Assembly: GCA_018061965.1 (NCBI GenBank)
Contig: JAGOTG010000010.1
Span: 46,558 to 103,335 of the forward strand
Direction of reading: 5' to 3'
Length of the DNA: 56,778 bases
Source of the DNA: Legionellaceae bacterium
Lineage (GTDB): Bacteria > Pseudomonadota > Gammaproteobacteria > Legionellales > Legionellaceae
Shown here: positions 48,354 to 56,778 of the stretch, in pieces
How positions within the stretch are numbered: the first letter of the stretch is position 1
Layout of the letters: each line of letters opens with the position of its first letter
Program-made: the position numbers and the translations under genes
Notes under the pieces: generated by a model
Seen by the model: the letters and a program-made list of their open reading frames with translations, nothing else
Databases searched by the model: none
Told to the model about the DNA's origin: nothing

Positions 48354-48380
48354 TGACGAAGCAGTATTTGCCTATTTAAT
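48353..48380 (+). promoter_or_regulatory. Predicted promoter of the tandem secreted pair
   Basis: TTGACG (48353-48358) and TTTAAT (48375-48380) with 16 bases between. The -35 overlaps the end of the 22-bp inverted repeat, so that structure could be an operator. Confidence 0.45.
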
Positions 48381-48424
48381 AAAAAAAGAGCATAATATTG
48401 CAACAGATTTTTGTGGATTGGCAA

Positions 48425-48853
48425 ATGAAAAAACTAATCATCGCTGTACTATTAATCATGGTGACACAGGCTCACGCATCAGAATGGCAGTGTGAAATAT
48501 TTAGAATTAATATCAAAAACGATACCCCATCAACTTGTTATCTCATTCAAAGAACCATCAATTCTGGCAAAATCTATAAACGCCAACCGTATAAAATCAA
48601 ACCAGGTACAACTGTCACTCAATTTGAAGTAGCAGAAACTCACCATCAACCAGTAAGTGTTGTATTAACCTATGAATGCGCAGACAATCACACCCTTACT
48701 CTATTGTCATCCAAAGGACGCTGTTACTACCAAACCTCAGGGAAAATAGAAGGCATCATCGTCAAAGCCACTAATTTGAATGCAGTTTTTTCTAGCAAGG
48801 AAGGCAGTTATTTCAGCCCGCAACCAGCTTCTATACTTTGGACCATATCCTAG
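48425..48853 (+). CDS. Small exported protein, paralogue 1 of a tandem pair
   Basis: 142 residues from the ATG at 48425. Signal peptide (KKLIIAVLLIMVTQAHASEW). The mature domain has CEIFRINIKNDTPSTCYLIQ, YECADNHTLTLLSSKGRCYY, KATNLNAVF and a terminal ILWTIS. Two pairs of Cys probably form disulfides, and an Ig-like beta sandwich is a reasonable guess. The next gene encodes a close relative, so this is a local duplication. No family recognised. Confidence 0.7.
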   Translation: MKKLIIAVLLIMVTQAHASEWQCEIFRINIKNDTPSTCYLIQRTINSGKIYKRQPYKIKPGTTVTQFEVAETHHQPVSVVLTYECADNHTLTLLSSKGRCYYQTSGKIEGIIVKATNLNAVFSSKEGSYFSPQPASILWTIS

Positions 48854-48869
48854 AATGAAGGTAATCACT

Positions 48870-49310
48870 ATGAAACTACTATTTCTATTTTTTGCAGTTA
48901 TTTTTTCATCTGTATGCGCAGCAAATACCTCTAATTATGCCTGCTTGCACCTTCAGGTTGCGATCAAAAATAATACTCCGAATACTTGTTATCTATTAAC
49001 AGAAGAATTAACTAATGATAGCATCCTACTCCCAACCCATGATATTAGTTTTAAAGTCGGGCCCAATGAAGAAGCCCCTCCCCTCGATATTCTATCAGAG
49101 TCAATTAGTGGACCCGCCTCGATTGAACTTGTTTATGAATGCGGTGAAGGATCTTATATTCGATTGGATTCACAAAAAAATGCCTGCGGAAACCAAAATA
49201 CCGTAAGTACCGCTGTCTTATATGCCGCGAATCTGCGCGCAACCGCACAAACCAGCCCAGCCAGCTATTGGTATAACAAACCAGCTAAAATTACTTGGAC
49301 AATAGAATAA
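48870..49310 (+). CDS. Small exported protein, paralogue 2 of a tandem pair
   Basis: 146 residues from the ATG at 48870 (AAGG 8 bases upstream; an ATG at 48855 adds five residues). Signal peptide (KLLFLFFAVIFSSVCAA). It shares with paralogue 1 the blocks IKNNTPNTCYLL, YECGEGSYIRLDSQKNAC, AANLRA, SYW...PAKITWTI. It begins 16 bp after the first gene, so one transcript is likely. Confidence 0.7.
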   Translation: MKLLFLFFAVIFSSVCAANTSNYACLHLQVAIKNNTPNTCYLLTEELTNDSILLPTHDISFKVGPNEEAPPLDILSESISGPASIELVYECGEGSYIRLDSQKNACGNQNTVSTAVLYAANLRATAQTSPASYWYNKPAKITWTIE

Positions 49311-49317
49311 ATTAGTC

Positions 49318-49340
49318 CCTTCTCCCCATTGGGGAGAAGG
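49318..49340. repeat. Hairpin CCTTCTCCCC...GGGGAGAAGG
   Basis: Perfect 10-bp stem with loop ATT, the same stem as 7697-7719, and like that copy accompanied by a GCGC...GCGC motif (49353-49368). It sits between the secreted pair and convergent lpd and is a plausible bidirectional terminator. Confidence 0.7.
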
Positions 49341-49379
49341 TTTCCAAAGATACGCGCTATTTGGCGCATCTTGAAATAC

Positions 49380-50807
49380 TTACTTCTCTTTCTTCTTCTT
49401 TGGTAGATATAAATCCGTAATCGTTCCTTCGAACATTTCCGCAGCTTGCGCGATCGTTTCCGCCAAAGTAGGATGTGGATGAATGGTCAAAGCAATATCT
49501 TCCACATCACAACACATCTCAATCGCCAAAGAAATCTCTGCGATTAATTCGCCTGCATTGACGCCCACAATACCGCCCCCTAGCACGCGCTTGGTATCTG
49601 GGCAAAATAGTATTTTCGTAGCACCTTCTTCACGCCCCATACTCAATGCGCGTCCGCTTGCAGCCCAAGGGAATATGGCTTTTTCATAGGCGATATTTTG
49701 AACTTTGGCTTCTTTTTCAGTGAGACCCGTCCAAGCAAGCTCAGGATCGGTATAAGCCACACTCGGAATGCACTTCGGCTCGAAATAATGTTTCTTGCCT
49801 GCAATGACTTCAGCCGCCACTTTCCCTTCTGGAATGGCTTTGTGAGCTAACATAGGTTGACCCACTACATCACCAATTGCAAAAATATGGTCAACATTCG
49901 TCCTCATCTGGTTGTCGACAGGAATAAATCCACGCTCGGTCACTTTGACACCCGCTTTGTCCGCAGCGATCTTATCGCCATTCGGTCTGCGACCTACTGC
50001 CACCAACATTTGCTGGAACAACATAGGCTTATCAGCAGCATGCTCGCCTTCCATTCCGACATAAATCCCATCTGTTTTGGCTTCTACTGAAGTCACTTTG
50101 GTTTTCAATTTGAAATTGACGCCGTGCTTACCCATGCGTTTTTGGAGAATCGAGACCAAATCCGCATCCGCACCTGGAATCAATTGATCCATAAATTCAA
50201 CTACGGTCACTTCCACGCCCAAAGCGGCATAAACGGTTGCCATCTCAAGACCAATGATGCCACCACCCAATACCACCAAACTACCCTTAATATCGGCTAA
50301 TTCTAATGCACCCGTAGAAGAAAAAATGCGTTTGTCTTTTGGAATGAATGGCAAAGTCATTGATTCACTGCCAACTGCTATGATTGCATATTCAAAATCA
50401 ATAACAGTCTGACCATCCTTGCCTTCTACAGTCACTTGATGTGAGCCCGAAAACGCGGCCTTACCCGTAACCACATTTACTTTGCGTTGTTTTGCCAAAG
50501 CAGACAAACCGCCGGTTAAGCGTTTGACCACGCTCGCTTTCCAATCCACTAATTTTTTACCGTCTAAAGCAGGTTTTTCAAAAACGATGCCCTGCGAGGA
50601 CAAATCACGAACATCATCCAATACTTTCGCAATGTGCAACAAAGCTTTGGAAGGAATACAACCCACGTTTAAACACACGCCACCCAAAACGTCATATTCA
50701 TTGACCAAGACCACATCGAGGCCCAAATCAGCAGCGCGAAATGCTGCGGTATATCCGCCAGGACCTGCGCCTAGTACTACTAATTTTGTTTTCATTTTAT
50801 TTGTCAT
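49380..50807 (-). CDS. lpdA: Dihydrolipoyl dehydrogenase (E3)
   Basis: Reoxidises lipoamide of pyruvate (and usually 2-oxoglutarate) dehydrogenase with NAD+. 475 residues. FAD-binding LGAGPGGYTAAFRAADLG, redox disulfide GGVCLNVGCIPSK (Cys45, Cys50), NAD-binding GGGIIGLEMATVY, and the C-terminal interface with HPHPTLAETI (His-Glu pair near 443-450). AGG lies 6 bases before the ATG at 50807. Third gene of aceE-aceF-lpd, 19 bp after aceF. Confidence 0.97.
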   Translation of the reverse strand: MTNKMKTKLVVLGAGPGGYTAAFRAADLGLDVVLVNEYDVLGGVCLNVGCIPSKALLHIAKVLDDVRDLSSQGIVFEKPALDGKKLVDWKASVVKRLTGGLSALAKQRKVNVVTGKAAFSGSHQVTVEGKDGQTVIDFEYAIIAVGSESMTLPFIPKDKRIFSSTGALELADIKGSLVVLGGGIIGLEMATVYAALGVEVTVVEFMDQLIPGADADLVSILQKRMGKHGVNFKLKTKVTSVEAKTDGIYVGMEGEHAADKPMLFQQMLVAVGRRPNGDKIAADKAGVKVTERGFIPVDNQMRTNVDHIFAIGDVVGQPMLAHKAIPEGKVAAEVIAGKKHYFEPKCIPSVAYTDPELAWTGLTEKEAKVQNIAYEKAIFPWAASGRALSMGREEGATKILFCPDTKRVLGGGIVGVNAGELIAEISLAIEMCCDVEDIALTIHPHPTLAETIAQAAEMFEGTITDLYLPKKKKEK

Positions 50808-50826
50808 AAATTACCTACTCCACATT

Positions 50827-52119
50827 TCATAATAAAAGGCGTCTGATATCGCTTAACCCTTCACTCAAATACCGAGTGAAGCGTGCGGCTTCGGCACCAT
50901 CAATCACACGATGATCGTATGTCAATGACAATGGCAACAGCAAACGCGGGATGAATTGTCCATTTTGAAAAACAGGTTGTATCGCAGAGCGTGACAAACC
51001 TAGAATGGCGACTTCAGGAGGATTCACAATAGGCGTAAACGCCGTACCCCCAATGCCACCAAGACTTGAAATTGTAAAACATCCGCCACTCATTTCCGCA
51101 GGTGACAAACCCTTTTCACGTGCTTTGGAGCTCAGATAACCCAAATCCCGAGCAATATCCGCCACAGATTTCAGATGCACATCCTTGATCACTGGCACGA
51201 CCAACCCGTTGGGTGTCTCTGCCGCAATCCCAATATTACAGTATTTTTTATAAATCAACATTTCCCCAGTTTCATCTAAGGAACTGTTAAACTGTGGGAA
51301 TTTTTGCAATGCTTGGCTGAGAAGTTTGGCCACAAATGCCACAAGCGTCAGTTTATAACCTTCGGCTTCTGCTCTCTTCGACTCTGCTTTGCGAAACGCT
51401 TCTAAATCAGTAATATCCGCATGATCAAATTGAGTCACTTGTGGAATACTGATCCAGGCTTGATGCACATTGATCCCAGTCAAACGCTTGATTTTGGACA
51501 ATGGTTTGGTCTCAATGGCACCAAATTTTGTAAAATCAATTTTTTTGGGCAGCGGCAATGCGAAACCACTCGCTGACGCTGAGGGAGATGCTAATTGTTT
51601 TTTGACATAGTCTTCGACATCAGCTTTGCTGATTCTTGATTTGCGCCCTTGACCTTGCACTACAGCCAAATTGACGCCCAATGACCGTGCAAAACGTCTG
51701 ACCGCGGGACCAGCAGAAACCTCAGCACCCTTAGAGGGCGAAATATCGATTAACACTGGAGCTGGTTTTGCTGGAGCAGTCGATTCAACAGTCTGGGTTT
51801 TCTGCGGTGCAGACATTTCCGGTTCAGCAGACTTAGTCTCTTCACTTGATTCAACACTTGATTCAACCGCAGTCTCTGACTCAGCCGTATCGAGAACCAA
51901 AATCATATCGCCTTCCGAGACTTTATCGCCTACTTTGAGCGTAATTGAAAACACCGTACCCGCTTTAGGACAGGGAATTTCCATCGTCGCTTTGTCAGTT
52001 TCTAATGTGACCAAAGACGTTTCAAGCTCAACGCGATCGCCTGGTTTGACCAAGATCTCAATCACGTCAACACTACTTGCACCTCCAATATCAGGCACAA
52101 CAATATTTTGTTTTCCCAT
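50827..52119 (-). CDS. aceF: Dihydrolipoamide acetyltransferase (E2 of pyruvate dehydrogenase)
   Basis: 430 residues. One lipoyl domain (Lys43 in LETDKATMEIP), a Glu/Ser/Pro/Ala linker, the E1/E3-binding domain at ~137-175 (AVRRFARSLGVNLAVVQGQG), and the catalytic domain with DHRVIDGAEAARF (His near 401). E. coli AceF has three lipoyl domains; single-domain versions are common elsewhere. It follows aceE by 138 bp. Confidence 0.96.
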   Translation of the reverse strand: MGKQNIVVPDIGGASSVDVIEILVKPGDRVELETSLVTLETDKATMEIPCPKAGTVFSITLKVGDKVSEGDMILVLDTAESETAVESSVESSEETKSAEPEMSAPQKTQTVESTAPAKPAPVLIDISPSKGAEVSAGPAVRRFARSLGVNLAVVQGQGRKSRISKADVEDYVKKQLASPSASASGFALPLPKKIDFTKFGAIETKPLSKIKRLTGINVHQAWISIPQVTQFDHADITDLEAFRKAESKRAEAEGYKLTLVAFVAKLLSQALQKFPQFNSSLDETGEMLIYKKYCNIGIAAETPNGLVVPVIKDVHLKSVADIARDLGYLSSKAREKGLSPAEMSGGCFTISSLGGIGGTAFTPIVNPPEVAILGLSRSAIQPVFQNGQFIPRLLLPLSLTYDHRVIDGAEAARFTRYLSEGLSDIRRLLL

Positions 52120-52213
52120 CGTTTCCTCTTTAATTTTTTATTCTTTGAATATCATCGCGCCGACCTGGTAAGCACGCTGAGCTTTACTCACTCTACTAAT
52201 ACCAATGTAAAAT

Positions 52214-52244
52214 GTAGGGTGGGTAAAGCGCGACGTGCCCACCC
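52214..52244. repeat. Second REP-like hairpin type (GGGTGGG...CCCACCC)
   Basis: GGGTGGG (52217-52223) and CCCACCC (52238-52244) flank TAAAGCGCGACGTG. It lies in the 138-bp gap between aceE and aceF. It starts GTAGGGTGGG, like but not the same as the main family. Confidence 0.65.
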
Positions 52245-52257
52245 ATCGGTAACGATA

Positions 52258-54918
52258 TTACGCAATCACTGGATCCAATTTATTCGGATCAATCTCATAC
52301 TTTTTCATAGCTTCCGTCACCTTGGATGCCTCAATCTCACCTTGCTCTGCCAAAGCATACAAGGCAGTCACTGCAATATATTTTGCATTCACTTCAAAAA
52401 AGTGGCGCAATTGCTCACGGGTATCACTACGTCCATACCCATCTGTGCCCAAAGTCGTATACGAACCAGGGACGAACGTGCGGATTTGATCTGCATACAT
52501 ACGCATATAATCCGTCGCAGCCACAACAGGTCCTTTGCGTTCACTTAAACAATCAGTAACATAAGCTGTTTTCGCTTTTTTCTCGGGATGCATACGATTT
52601 TCGCGTTCTATGGCCAAACCTTCACGCCGCAACTCGTTAAAACTAGTCACCGACCAGATATCCGCCGCAATCGAAAAATCATTTTCCAGCAATTGTGCTG
52701 CCGCAATGACCTCACGTAAAATGGTACCACCACCCAACAATTGAACGTGCAATTTATGTTTTTTGGGTGCTTCTTGCAATAAATACATACCCTTGAGAAT
52801 ACCTTCTTCCGCACCAACCGGTAAATCAGGATGCGTGTAATTCTCATTCATCACAGCAATATAATAATAAATATTCTCTTGCTGTTCATACATTCGATAC
52901 AGCCCATTTTGAATAATCACTGCTAATTCATACGCAAAACAAGGATCATAAGAGACACAATTTGGAATCGTAGCCGACATCAAAAAGCTATGTCCATCTT
53001 GATGTTGGAGACCTTCACCCGCCAAGGTTGTCCGCCCAGCAGTGCCTCCTAATAAAAATCCGCGTGCTTTCATATCACCAGCGGCCCAAGCCAAATCACC
53101 AATCCGCTGAAACCCAAACATCGAGTAATATATATAGAAAGGAATCATGGCTAATTTATTCGTGCTATACGATGTCGCCGCTGCTATCCATGAACAAAAT
53201 GCCCCTGCTTCATTAATCCCTTCTTCTAAAATTTGACCATCGCTCGCTTCTCGGTAGTACATCACTTGTTCGCTATCAACCGGCGTATATAATTGACCAA
53301 CAGGGGAATAAATACCAATCTGGCGAAACAACCCTTCCATCCCAAACGTACGACTTTCGTCGGGAACAATCGGCACAATGCGTTCAGCAAGATTTTTATC
53401 TTTTAGTAAAACAGATAAAATCCTGACAAATGCCATCGTTGTCGAAATCTCGCGTGTACCCAAATTATGCGTCACATTAGCAAAAGCCGCTAAATCCGGG
53501 ATTTTTAACGCAGGACATTCTTGGTTACGGCTTGGCAAATAACCGCCCAGTGCAGCACGCTGCTGCTGTAAATAACGAATTTCTGGACTGTCATCAGCAG
53601 GTCGATATAAAGGCAGACTTTCCAACTGATCATCGGGAATAGGAATGCTAAATCTATCCCGGAAAATACGAATTTGCTCAGTGTTCATCTTTTTCTGTTG
53701 ATGGGTGATATTCATGGCCTCGCCCGCTTCACCCATGCCAAAACCTTTGATCGTTTTGGCTAGGATAACGGTAGGGCTACCCCGATTCGCAGTTGCTTTG
53801 GCATAGGCGGCATATACTTTTTGGGAATCATGACCACCTCGATTTAAGTGCCAAATGTCATCATCACTTAAATTTTCAACCATTTTTGCCAACTCAGGAT
53901 ACTCGCCAAAAAACTTTTCGCGTACAAATGCCCCATCTTTGGCTTTATAGCTTTGATACTCGCCATCAACACATTCATCCATCCGTTGCTGCAATAAGCC
54001 ATCTTGATCGCGTTCCAACAATGGATCCCAATGTCGGCCCCAGACCACTTTGATCACAGACCATCCAGCACCCCGAAAAACACCTTCTAATTCTTGAATA
54101 ATTTTTCCATTGCCGCGTACGGGACCATCCAAACGTTGTAAATTACAGTTGACTACAAAAATAAGATTATCTAATTTTTCTCGCGCTGCAATGGATAAAG
54201 CGCCTAAAGATTCGGGTTCATCCATTTCCCCATCACCCAAAAAGGCCCAGACCTTTCTACCATCATCTTTTACCAAACCCCGATTGTGTAAATACTTTAA
54301 AAAACGCGCTTGATAAATGGCTTGTAAAGGACCCAATCCCATAGACACAGTTGGAAACTGCCAAAAATCACCCATCAACCAAGGATGCGGATAAGAAGAT
54401 AAGCCCCCTCCTGCAACTTCCTGTCGAAATTTTTCTAATTGCTCAGCAGAGATTCGACCCTCTAAAAATGCACGGGCATAAATGCCCGGGGAAGAATGAC
54501 CTTGGATATATAATAGGTCTCCAAGAAACTGTTCGGTAGCACCACGGAAAAAATGGTTAAACCCTACTTCATAGAGCGTACTGGCTGAGGCATAGGTCGC
54601 AATATGGCCCCCCAATTCTGGTTCATACCGACCTGCCCGCAACACCATGGCTTTGGCATTCCAACGAATGAGAGCTGCAACACGCTTCGCCATGCCTTCA
54701 TCTGGCGGAATCGGCTTTTCTTCATAGGTCTTGATGGTATTACAATACGGTGTGGTCAAAGGAAGATCGGTGCCGTATCCTTTACGACTCGCGTGACTCA
54801 GCAACGCTTTTAGTAAGAAAATAGCTCGCTCTGAGCCATCATTGGCTTCGACAGCAGACAAAGCGTCTAGCCACTCTTTTGTTTCAATCGGATCAATATC
54901 TTTTTTGTCATTTTCCAT
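52258..54918 (-). CDS. aceE: Pyruvate dehydrogenase E1 component, homodimeric type
   Basis: Thiamine-diphosphate enzyme that decarboxylates pyruvate and acetylates E2. 886 residues, full size. TPP/Mg motif GDGEMDEPESLGAL (~229) through NCNLQRLDGPVRGNGK, and the active-site loop region GHDSQKVYAAY. The transketolase-like middle has AGRTTLAGEGLQHQDGHSF, and the C-terminal domain has VTSFNELRREGL. AAGGG lies 6 bases before the ATG. Eleven bases separate it from the upstream lipoprotein gene, so they may be cotranscribed. Confidence 0.97.
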   Translation of the reverse strand: MENDKKDIDPIETKEWLDALSAVEANDGSERAIFLLKALLSHASRKGYGTDLPLTTPYCNTIKTYEEKPIPPDEGMAKRVAALIRWNAKAMVLRAGRYEPELGGHIATYASASTLYEVGFNHFFRGATEQFLGDLLYIQGHSSPGIYARAFLEGRISAEQLEKFRQEVAGGGLSSYPHPWLMGDFWQFPTVSMGLGPLQAIYQARFLKYLHNRGLVKDDGRKVWAFLGDGEMDEPESLGALSIAAREKLDNLIFVVNCNLQRLDGPVRGNGKIIQELEGVFRGAGWSVIKVVWGRHWDPLLERDQDGLLQQRMDECVDGEYQSYKAKDGAFVREKFFGEYPELAKMVENLSDDDIWHLNRGGHDSQKVYAAYAKATANRGSPTVILAKTIKGFGMGEAGEAMNITHQQKKMNTEQIRIFRDRFSIPIPDDQLESLPLYRPADDSPEIRYLQQQRAALGGYLPSRNQECPALKIPDLAAFANVTHNLGTREISTTMAFVRILSVLLKDKNLAERIVPIVPDESRTFGMEGLFRQIGIYSPVGQLYTPVDSEQVMYYREASDGQILEEGINEAGAFCSWIAAATSYSTNKLAMIPFYIYYSMFGFQRIGDLAWAAGDMKARGFLLGGTAGRTTLAGEGLQHQDGHSFLMSATIPNCVSYDPCFAYELAVIIQNGLYRMYEQQENIYYYIAVMNENYTHPDLPVGAEEGILKGMYLLQEAPKKHKLHVQLLGGGTILREVIAAAQLLENDFSIAADIWSVTSFNELRREGLAIERENRMHPEKKAKTAYVTDCLSERKGPVVAATDYMRMYADQIRTFVPGSYTTLGTDGYGRSDTREQLRHFFEVNAKYIAVTALYALAEQGEIEASKVTEAMKKYEIDPNKLDPVIA

Positions 54919-54929
54919 AAAAAACCCTT

Positions 54930-55325
54930 TTAATTCAATTGCATCGCGTATTGTAACCGTTTATAGATTGAACCGCGATATGCTTGTTGACACATCATTT
55001 TATCTTGATCACAGTCACAAGTCGCTTTACGACAGGCGAGCGGATCACGAAACGCTTGTACTTCTTCCATTACAATTTGTCCTTTGACATTTTGCTGATG
55101 CTGATATCGCGCAAAATGCACTGCCGCTCTAGCATCACTTTTGGCTAGGCATAGTTTTTCACTCTCATCACACGTTTGCTTACAGTACTGATAACGTTGA
55201 TTGCAATGCGCAGCAGACAGTTTTCGCTGTTCAAATAACTGATGCTGATTTTGCATATAAGAACAAGCCGAGAGCAGCCATATCCCCATAAACACCACCC
55301 ATTTGGTCGCATTTTTTACACTCAC
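54930..55325 (-). CDS. Small Cys-rich lipoprotein
   Basis: 131 residues from a GTG start (GGGG upstream; no suitable ATG before the lipobox). The leader KNATKWVVFMGIWLLSAC ends in a lipobox Cys. The mature part has seven or eight Cys, in CNQRYQYCKQTC, EKLCLAK, and ACRKATCDCDQDKMMC, likely disulfide-bonded helices. Family not recognised. It sits between the antiporter and aceE, 11 bp before aceE. Confidence 0.7.
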   Translation of the reverse strand: MSVKNATKWVVFMGIWLLSACSYMQNQHQLFEQRKLSAAHCNQRYQYCKQTCDESEKLCLAKSDARAAVHFARYQHQQNVKGQIVMEEVQAFRDPLACRKATCDCDQDKMMCQQAYRGSIYKRLQYAMQLN

Positions 55326-55358
55326 TGTGATACCCCAAAAATACTCAACCTTGAGCCG

Positions 55359-56528
55359 TTAATCTTTCCTCAAACTATCCGACAAAGACATAGGAGTTGG
55401 ATATTTTAATACAACCAAATACGACGATACAATGAACGTTAAGATGGTCGTTGCTTGAATCAGATTCGCAGCAATATCAGAAATCACCCCAGAACTAATA
55501 CTAATCGATGCCAACAACAATGAAAACTCACTGGCTTGTCCCAAACGGATCCCCACCTCTTTTGCAACGGACTTTTTTTCACCCGCTTTTGTAAGCAACA
55601 TTTGAAAACACAAAGGCTTTAAAACCAACATCAGAATAGCCAGAATGCAAGCTGGAATCATCACCTGCGATGCATAAGAAAAATTAAAGGTCGCACCAAC
55701 TGAAAAGAAAAACATCACCAAAAAGAAGTCCCGCAAAGGCTTTAAACTTTCCGCGATAAACAAAGAAATAGGGCTGGAAGCCAGCGCAACCCCGCCGACA
55801 AACGCACCCACTTCTTGGGACAACCCAATCCTCTCTGCTAGCAAAGACATGCTCAAACACCAGCCTATGGATAGCAAAAACACATATTCTTGCGTTCGAT
55901 CAAAACGGGCCAATAATTTGACCAATACGTAGCGTTCAAAGGCAAAGGCAAATAAGATCAAAGAAGGCAAAGCTACGGCCAATAGCACCAGATCATGCCA
56001 ACTGAAGGAACCATCTTGAGCACCATTGATCGTAATCAATACGACAATCGCAATGATATCTTGCATCAGCAACACCGAAATCATCACCTCACCCGTGTGT
56101 TGATGATGTAAAATAGTCGTCGGCAATAATTTTAAACCAATAATCGTACTGGAAAACATCATGGCCGCACCCAGAACCATGCTTTCTGTATTGCTCAAAC
56201 CAAACCAGCAACCGATAAAATAAGCGATGACAGCAAACAATAGCGAGCTAAACGTGGCAATCCACGTCACTTTTTTCAACATATGTAATAAATTTTGGGG
56301 TTGGAGATGAAGACCGAGTAAAAAAAGCAGAAAGATAATCCCAACGTCACCGACATCATTGACAGTGCCCAAATCAGAAATCCATTTCAAGCCCCAGGGC
56401 CCTATGACGGCACCCAGTAATATATAGGCAACCAGTAACGATTGACGAGTATAAAGTACAAGCGTTGAAAATACCGCGGCACCAGCAAAAATCAAAAAAA
56501 TGGTATAAAACACAGTACCTTCATGCAT
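55359..56528 (-). CDS. CPA2-family monovalent cation/proton antiporter
   Basis: 389 residues, about 12 membrane spans, of the Kef/CPA2 Na+/H+ exchanger fold (PF00999). Blocks: LVAYILLGAVIGPWGLKWIS, MVLGAAMMFSSTIIGLKLLP, HTGEVMISVLLMQDIIAIVV, GAFVGGVALASSPISLFI and FFFSVGATFNF. The cytoplasmic TrkA-N domain of KefB/KefC is absent, so there is no visible glutathione or nucleotide gate. AAGGA lies 9 bases before the ATG. It begins 33 bp before the lipoprotein gene. Confidence 0.9.
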   Translation of the reverse strand: MHEGTVFYTIFLIFAGAAVFSTLVLYTRQSLLVAYILLGAVIGPWGLKWISDLGTVNDVGDVGIIFLLFLLGLHLQPQNLLHMLKKVTWIATFSSLLFAVIAYFIGCWFGLSNTESMVLGAAMMFSSTIIGLKLLPTTILHHQHTGEVMISVLLMQDIIAIVVLITINGAQDGSFSWHDLVLLAVALPSLILFAFAFERYVLVKLLARFDRTQEYVFLLSIGWCLSMSLLAERIGLSQEVGAFVGGVALASSPISLFIAESLKPLRDFFLVMFFFSVGATFNFSYASQVMIPACILAILMLVLKPLCFQMLLTKAGEKKSVAKEVGIRLGQASEFSLLLASISISSGVISDIAANLIQATTILTFIVSSYLVVLKYPTPMSLSDSLRKD

Positions 56529-56653
56529 AACACAGATCCTTTATTCACAATTTGAGGCCCATATTGTCCCCAAAAATATTACTTAGTCTCAATAAAACAA
56601 GCCATTATCATATCATAAAATCAGAAATAAGCAGCTTAAAAATAGGGAGGATT

Positions 56654-56677
56654 GAGTCTGTAAAATATTCTGTGTAA
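56654..56677. mobile_element. Terminal inverted repeat of an IS256-family element
   Basis: GAGTCTGTAAAATATTCTGT (and on to GTAA) resembles the ends of IS256-family elements, whose tips read like ACACAGAAT...TTACAGACTC on the other strand. It lies just beyond the transposase stop. The 8 bases before it (GGAGGATT, 56646-56653) would be one target duplicate. Confidence 0.6.
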
Positions 56678-56689
56678 CTAGCCATTCCC

Positions 56690-56778
56690 TTATTCAGTAA
56701 CTCTATCGCTGAATTCGATCATAAACCGATTCATAGCTGGCTTCCAGTTTTGAATCGGCATTGTCCATTTCTGAGCAA
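56690..56778 (-). CDS. IS256-family transposase, C-terminal end (cut by window edge)
   Basis: Read on the minus strand, the last 28 codons give KWTMPIQNWKPAMNRFMIEF and end SDRVTE-stop. The block KWTMPI.NW is the classic C-terminus of IS256-family (mutator-type) transposases. Only the end is present; the rest lies beyond 56778, so integrity cannot be judged. Confidence 0.75.
   Translation of the reverse strand, partial: AQKWTMPIQNWKPAMNRFMIEFSDRVTE

Overview
The window reads as chromosomal DNA of a gammaproteobacterium. The housekeeping genes (accD-folC-dedD-cvpA, surE-nlpD, leuS-lptE-holA, aceE-aceF-lpd, ligA, dnaE) have gammaproteobacterial architecture and gene order. The base composition is moderately AT-rich. 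Several very large or small secreted-looking proteins without recognisable families suggest a host-associated lineage such as the Legionellales (Legionella/Coxiella relatives). That placement is inference from style and synteny; no rRNA or tRNA gene is present to confirm it.

Layout. (1) 1-7.7 kb is accessory DNA: a RAYT transposase between two composite REP-like palindromes, a 1316-residue protein built of five LRR-like modules, a tandem array of the same palindromes, an HTH-ATPase-STAS-like regulator with its own operator cluster, and a HigBA-type pair whose toxin has lost its core. (2) 7.7-12 kb carries nlpD-yqaA-surE (minus) and the malic enzyme gene (plus), with a MITE-like element against the surE stop codon. 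No rpoS follows nlpD. (3) 12-14 kb holds small genes, a Phd/VapC module whose toxin is broken, and an FAH-family hydrolase. (4) 14.2-17.6 kb is accD-folC-dedD-cvpA (minus). (5) 17.8-24.5 kb has envelope genes (L,D-transpeptidase, RlpA), leuS-lptE-holA and a CDF metal exporter. (6) 24.6-32.7 kb has arfB, an unknown gene, a duplicated-domain secreted protein, dnaE and ligA. (7) 32.8-40.2 kb has rmuC, two unknown genes, potABCD and a PolB-like exonuclease. (8) 40.4-49.3 kb is again accessory-like: a 1898-residue protein with a module repeated three times, nagZ, a two-TM protein, a 22-bp perfect inverted repeat and a tandem pair of secreted paralogues. (9) 49.4-56.5 kb is a CPA2 antiporter, a Cys-rich lipoprotein and the pyruvate dehydrogenase genes (all minus). 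The right edge cuts into an IS256-family element.

How it fits together. The core genes cover cell-wall remodelling (NlpD, RlpA, LdtA-like, NagZ), fatty acid and folate precursors (AccD, FolC), pyruvate/malate metabolism (MaeA, AceEF-Lpd), replication (DnaE, HolA, LigA) and polyamine import (PotABCD). Between them lies a family of palindromes based on GTTGGGCCTTGGCCCAAC, seen in full, half or short form at more than ten places. The RAYT at 293-829 is the likely enzyme for that family. The strongest candidates for undescribed biology are the RAYT/REP system with its slippage-prone tandem array, the self-contained HTH-kinase-STAS regulator, and the two giant modular proteins.
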